64,000 nucleotides of DNA. Source: Rhizobium etli 8C-3 (GTDB lineage Bacteria; Pseudomonadota; Alphaproteobacteria; Rhizobiales; Rhizobiaceae). Location of the stretch: NCBI RefSeq assembly GCF_001908375.1, contig NZ_CP017241.1, forward strand, positions 127,001 to 191,000, given 5' to 3'. A program made the position numbers and the translations under genes. Positions 61,033 through 64,000 of the stretch are shown here, one piece after another (the first letter of the stretch is position 1; every line of letters begins with the position of its first letter). The notes under the pieces are model-generated. The model was not told the DNA's origin. It did not search any database and saw only the letters and a program-made list of their open reading frames with translations.

Positions 61033-62421
61033 TCAAGCTGCCAATGCGTCGAGGATGCGCACCCAGGAGCGGATGCCCTTGTGGTAGGAGGCGAGTTCGT
61101 ATTTCTCGTTGGGCGAATGGATCCTGTCATCTGAGAGGCCGAAACCGACGAGCAGCGATTCCATCCCGAGGATCCTCTGGAAATCGCCGACGATCGGAAT
61201 AGAGCCGCCCATGCCGATGACGACGGCGGGCTTGGGCCATTCGTCCGAAAGCGCGTTCTTTGCTTTGGTAATCACCGCAGAATCGTAGGCAAGTTGAATT
61301 GCCGGCGAACCGCCATGGGCATGGAACTCGACCGAGCAATCGGCCGGAAGCTTCGAGCGGACATAGTTTCGGAACGTCTCTCGAATCTTTGCTGGATCCT
61401 GTCTGCCGACGAGGCGGAAGGAAACCTTGGCCGACGCCTTGGCGGCAATCACTGTCTTGAAGCCCTCGCCGGTATAGCCCCCCCATATGCCGTTGACTTC
61501 AGCCGTCGGACGCGCCCAGGTGAGTTCCAGAACGGAGCGGCCTTTTTCACCGGACGGCACAGAAAGGCCGACTTGGCCCAGGAAGTCCTCAGAGGTCTGG
61601 CCGAGCTTTTCCCATGAGGCCTTGATGTTTGCAGGCGTTTCCTCGACGCCTTCATAGAAATTCTCGAGTGTTATGCGACCGGTATCGTCGTGGAGACCGG
61701 CAAGCGCCGCTGTCAGGACATGGATGGGATTTGCCGCCGCGCCGCCGAAAAGCCCGGAATGCAGATCGCGGTCGGCAGCCGTAACGACGACTTCTTCACC
61801 GACAAGGCCGCGAAGCGCAGCAGCAATCGCCGGGGTCTGCCCGTCCCACATGCCGGTATCGCAGACAAGCGCATAATCGGCCTTCAGTTCTGCCGCATTT
61901 GCCTCCAAAAATGGCTTGAGGGACGGCGAGCCGGATTCCTCTTCGCCCTCAAAAAGGATGGTGACGCGGCAAGGAAGCGCGCCGTTGACCTCTTTGTAGG
62001 CCCGGCAGGCTTCGACGAAAGTCATGAGCTGGCCCTTGTCGTCGGCTGTACCGCGGCCCGTCAGGATCTTGCGGCCATTGCCCATGTCCTTGACGACTGG
62101 TTCGAAGGGATCGTTTTCCCAAAGCTCGATTGGATCGACTGGTTGAACGTCGTAGTGGCCGTAGAACAACATATGCGGCGCATCCGCACTGGCGCCGGCA
62201 TGATGCGCAACGACCATCGGGTGACCGGGAGTATCGCGAACGGAAGCCTCGAAGCCCAGGGTCTTCAAATAGGCCACCAGCCATTCGGCGGCCGTGCGGC
62301 ACTCGGCTTTATACGCAGGGTCAGTCGAGATCGATTTGATCCGCAGCAACTCGAACAGTCTGTCCAGGCTTGAACCAAGATTCTGATCGGCGCGCGAAAG
62401 CACCGAGGATACGTCTGTCAT
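61033..62421 (-). CDS. M20 family dipeptidase
   Basis: A 462-residue zinc metallopeptidase related to carnosinase and PepV-type dipeptidases. Metal ligands appear as the histidine in LFYGHYDVQPVDP (about residue 89), the bridging aspartate in GRGTADDKGQL (about residue 122), the glutamates in LFEGEEESGSPS (about residue 158), the aspartate in VCDTGMWDG and a late histidine. A dimerisation domain lies in residues 200-370. The ATG at 62421 has AAAGGAG 7 bases upstream. The natural substrate is unknown. Confidence 0.9.
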   Translation of the reverse strand: MTDVSSVLSRADQNLGSSLDRLFELLRIKSISTDPAYKAECRTAAEWLVAYLKTLGFEASVRDTPGHPMVVAHHAGASADAPHMLFYGHYDVQPVDPIELWENDPFEPVVKDMGNGRKILTGRGTADDKGQLMTFVEACRAYKEVNGALPCRVTILFEGEEESGSPSLKPFLEANAAELKADYALVCDTGMWDGQTPAIAAALRGLVGEEVVVTAADRDLHSGLFGGAAANPIHVLTAALAGLHDDTGRITLENFYEGVEETPANIKASWEKLGQTSEDFLGQVGLSVPSGEKGRSVLELTWARPTAEVNGIWGGYTGEGFKTVIAAKASAKVSFRLVGRQDPAKIRETFRNYVRSKLPADCSVEFHAHGGSPAIQLAYDSAVITKAKNALSDEWPKPAVVIGMGGSIPIVGDFQRILGMESLLVGFGLSDDRIHSPNEKYELASYHKGIRSWVRILDALAA

Positions 62422-62510
62422 TTCCGACTCCTTTCGAAATTCGGCGGACGATAGACCAAAGGCGGGAACGTTTCGAGGAAGAAAATCGAAACAAGACAGG
62501 GCGTAATCGC

Positions 62511-62942
62511 TCAGATTTTCTTCGCGTTTTCAAGGAGGCGGCGGATATATTCCAGCATCAGTTCGCGTTCGAAGGTCTTGAAGCCTTGGAAAAGCGCCAG
62601 ATCGGCTTCACGCGCGATCTTGACCGCTTCATCTTCGATGGCCCGCGCATTGGGCGTCAGGAAGATCAGTTGCGCTCGTTTGTCTGAAGGATGGGGGCGG
62701 CGCTCTATGAGGCCATCGCGCGCCATGCGCGCAAGCGTATTGGCCATCGTCGCCTGTTCGATATCGACGCGTTCGAGCAATTGCTTCTGCGTGAGGCCGT
62801 CTTCTGCCCAAAGTTCGAGAAGGATCGGGAATTGCCCGGGAGAAAAACCTAACCCCGCCGCGCGCTGTTGCAGCGAGCGGGCAAATCCCTTGGCCAACTG
62901 GCTGGCAAGGTATGCTCCTGAATCCATCCTGTTGAATCCCAT
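62511..62942 (-). CDS. MarR family transcriptional regulator
   Basis: A 143-residue winged-helix repressor. Visible are LASQLAKGFARSLQQRAAGL (dimerisation helix), FPILLELWAEDGLTQKQLLE and RVDIEQATMANTLARMARDG (recognition helix, about residues 59-78), then the wing RRPHPSDKRAQLIFLT. MarR proteins usually respond to phenolic or toxic ligands. In-frame starts at 62960 and 62927 are possible; none has a strong ribosome binding site. It lies 89 bases upstream of the M20 gene on the same strand; a shared transcript is possible. Confidence 0.85.
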   Translation of the reverse strand: MGFNRMDSGAYLASQLAKGFARSLQQRAAGLGFSPGQFPILLELWAEDGLTQKQLLERVDIEQATMANTLARMARDGLIERRPHPSDKRAQLIFLTPNARAIEDEAVKIAREADLALFQGFKTFERELMLEYIRRLLENAKKI

Positions 62943-63643
62943 GATTGCAGTTAGGCTCAAAAACTGGCGCGAAACAATGCAACAAATCGCATGCGATGGA
63001 TCAAAACTTGTCCTTCAGCTTCATAAATGTGCATCTTCGACAAAAAACAAAGCCGCCATGGCCTGGAGGTTGGCCATGGCGGCTTGAAAATGGGGACAAA
63101 GGCCCGGAGAGGGGGATAAGGCCTTTGTCCAAGCCTGATGCGGCGGGGGACAAGCCGGTAATCAGACCCTCGGCGCGATCAAACGCCGGTACATCTGATT
63201 TGTGACCGGGAATGTGGTTTTTCAAGGGAAGCCGGCCGAGCCGACAATTACAAATTGGTAACAGTTCGGTGAAGCACTATTCCCGCGCCCTTGAGCGACC
63301 ATTCCAGCAGAACCCAAGGTCCATCCGGCATTAGCGTCATGCCTCAAAGGGCGCAGATCAGCCCAGTGAGGCAAAGTCTCGTAAGGGCTGACCGGGAAAG
63401 AAGCAGAACGTTCAGCCGCTGAAATCTGCTGGTACAAACCAATCGCAGGTCCTCGACCGCCGCCAGTGCGCAGCAACTGATAAAGACGACTGCCACGAGA
63501 CAAACGGCACGGCCTGGGCCGCCGCGATGCTGCGCTTTTCCGACGGTAACCCTTTGCGAAGGTCAGTTGTCCCAGCAATAAAATAGTTCCGCAAACTCCA
63601 TGTGCAATGGACGTTTCCATCCCGCCACGCTATCCATGCAGCC
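62943..63643. other. Gene-free 701-bp stretch between marR-like gene and polA
   Basis: This is the longest stretch without a recognisable gene. It contains a perfect 14-bp inverted repeat, AAGCCGCCATGGCC (63050-63063) and GGCCATGGCGGCTT (63072-63085), with an 8-base loop, followed on the minus strand by TTGTTTTTTG. That fits a terminator for minus-strand transcription coming from 63100-63600, where an open frame exists but looks noncoding. The part near 63600 should hold the polA promoter. Confidence 0.5.
63041..63086 (-). terminator. Strong minus-strand terminator hairpin in the polA upstream region
   Basis: The 14-bp perfect stem (63050-63063 with 63072-63085) is followed on the minus strand by TTGTTTTTTG (63050-63041). 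No minus-strand gene is recognised upstream of it, so it may end an unannotated RNA. Confidence 0.65.
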
Positions 63644-64000
63644 ATGAAAAAAGGCGATCATCTTTTCCTTGTTGACGGTTCGGGTTTCATCTTCCGGGCG
63701 TTTCATGCCCTGCCGCCGCTGACGCGCAAGTCCGACGGCTTGCCGGTCGGCGCGGTCTCTGGCTTCTGCAATATGCTCTGGAAGCTGCTGACCGATGCGC
63801 GTGACACCTCCGTCGGCGTCACGCCGACGCATCTTGCGGTTATCTTCGACTACTCGGCAAAGACCTTTCGCAAGGATTTGTATGATGCCTACAAGGCAAA
63901 TCGCTCTGCGCCCCCGGATGAGCTGATACCGCAGTTCGGGCTGATCCGCGAGGCGACGCGCGCCTTCAACCTGCCCTGCATCGAGACCGAGGGCTTCGAG
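63644..64000 (+). CDS. polA: DNA polymerase I, amino-terminal part (cut by window edge)
   Basis: First 119 residues of DNA polymerase I, a repair and Okazaki-fragment processing enzyme. The start of the 5'-3' exonuclease domain is visible: MKKGDHLFLVDGSGFIFRAF with the metal-binding aspartate (residue 11), GAVSGFCNMLWKLL, LAVIFDYSAKTFRKDLYDAY with YKANR, and PPDELIPQFGLIREATRAFN. These match PolA at the expected spacing. The ATG at 63644 begins the family consensus; the ribosome binding site is not strong. The gene runs off the right edge. Confidence 0.94.
   Translation, partial: MKKGDHLFLVDGSGFIFRAFHALPPLTRKSDGLPVGAVSGFCNMLWKLLTDARDTSVGVTPTHLAVIFDYSAKTFRKDLYDAYKANRSAPPDELIPQFGLIREATRAFNLPCIETEGFE

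Noticed and set aside
63222..63620. A 132-codon minus-strand frame upstream of polA
   Set aside because: Arg/Ser/Gly-rich composition, poor start site and no family match; more likely noncoding.

Overview
This is a chromosomal window of about 60% G+C from an alphaproteobacterium of the Rhizobiaceae, most probably Rhizobium or a close relative. The evidence is the gene order fabI-fabB-fabA-irr, rimP-nusA-ylxR-infB-rbfA-truB with rpsO-pnp, ffs-dnaX-ybaB, dnaK-dnaJ and rpsA-cmk, together with an Irr-type Fur protein, a CycM-type anchored cytochrome c, a TIGR02300-type acidic protein and alphaproteobacterial promoter spacing. No rRNA operon, insertion sequence, prophage or CRISPR array was seen.

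Layout. 1-5.3 kb: the start of uxaC (cut by the left edge), slyX, a GABA catabolic pair gabT-gabD with a divergent regulator that joins MerR, XRE and cupin domains, and a short RNase D. 5.4-10.5 kb: an unknown Ala/Glu/Pro-rich protein, rpsA-cmk, a decayed paiB remnant where aroA is often found, and a TIGR02300 protein. 10.6-20.1 kb: tRNA-Ala(GGC), recF with two overlapping genes, a 2-hydroxyacid dehydrogenase, an SH3 protein, a PfkB-family adenosine kinase with a frameshifted end, an AEC transporter, cycM, kdsB and pheA. 20.1-31.3 kb: a VOC protein, a small protein, a WYL regulator, nudC and a HIT protein on the minus strand, then ffs, dnaX-ybaB, a LysE exporter and a MOSC protein that separate ybaB from recR, a lytic transglycosylase, a GNAT protein and an MFS exporter.

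31.3-47.9 kb is the translation and transcription core (rimP to truB, rpsO, pnp), preceded by a clear promoter and leader terminator, then rsmC, fabI-fabB-fabA and irr. 48-53 kb is accessory. Its centre (50.6-52.5 kb) has an AT-rich control region, a 30-residue Lys-rich peptide gene with a strong ribosome binding site, an intercistronic hairpin, a stand-alone SagB/ThcOx-type flavin oxidoreductase with a possible amino-terminal peptide-binding domain, and an XRE regulator. I consider this the best candidate for an undescribed peptide-modification system. 53-64 kb holds dnaJ-dnaK, a bifunctional penicillin-binding protein, a 60-residue protein followed by a three-hairpin small-RNA candidate, an SH3 protein with five 90-bp repeats, an M20 dipeptidase, a MarR regulator and the start of polA.

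Two intergenic stretches (16.4-16.66 and 60.7-61.0 kb) carry plus-strand terminators with no upstream gene on that strand, and share a 20-base sequence with one mismatch. They may encode small RNAs. Homology assignments come from recalled family motifs; no database search was run.
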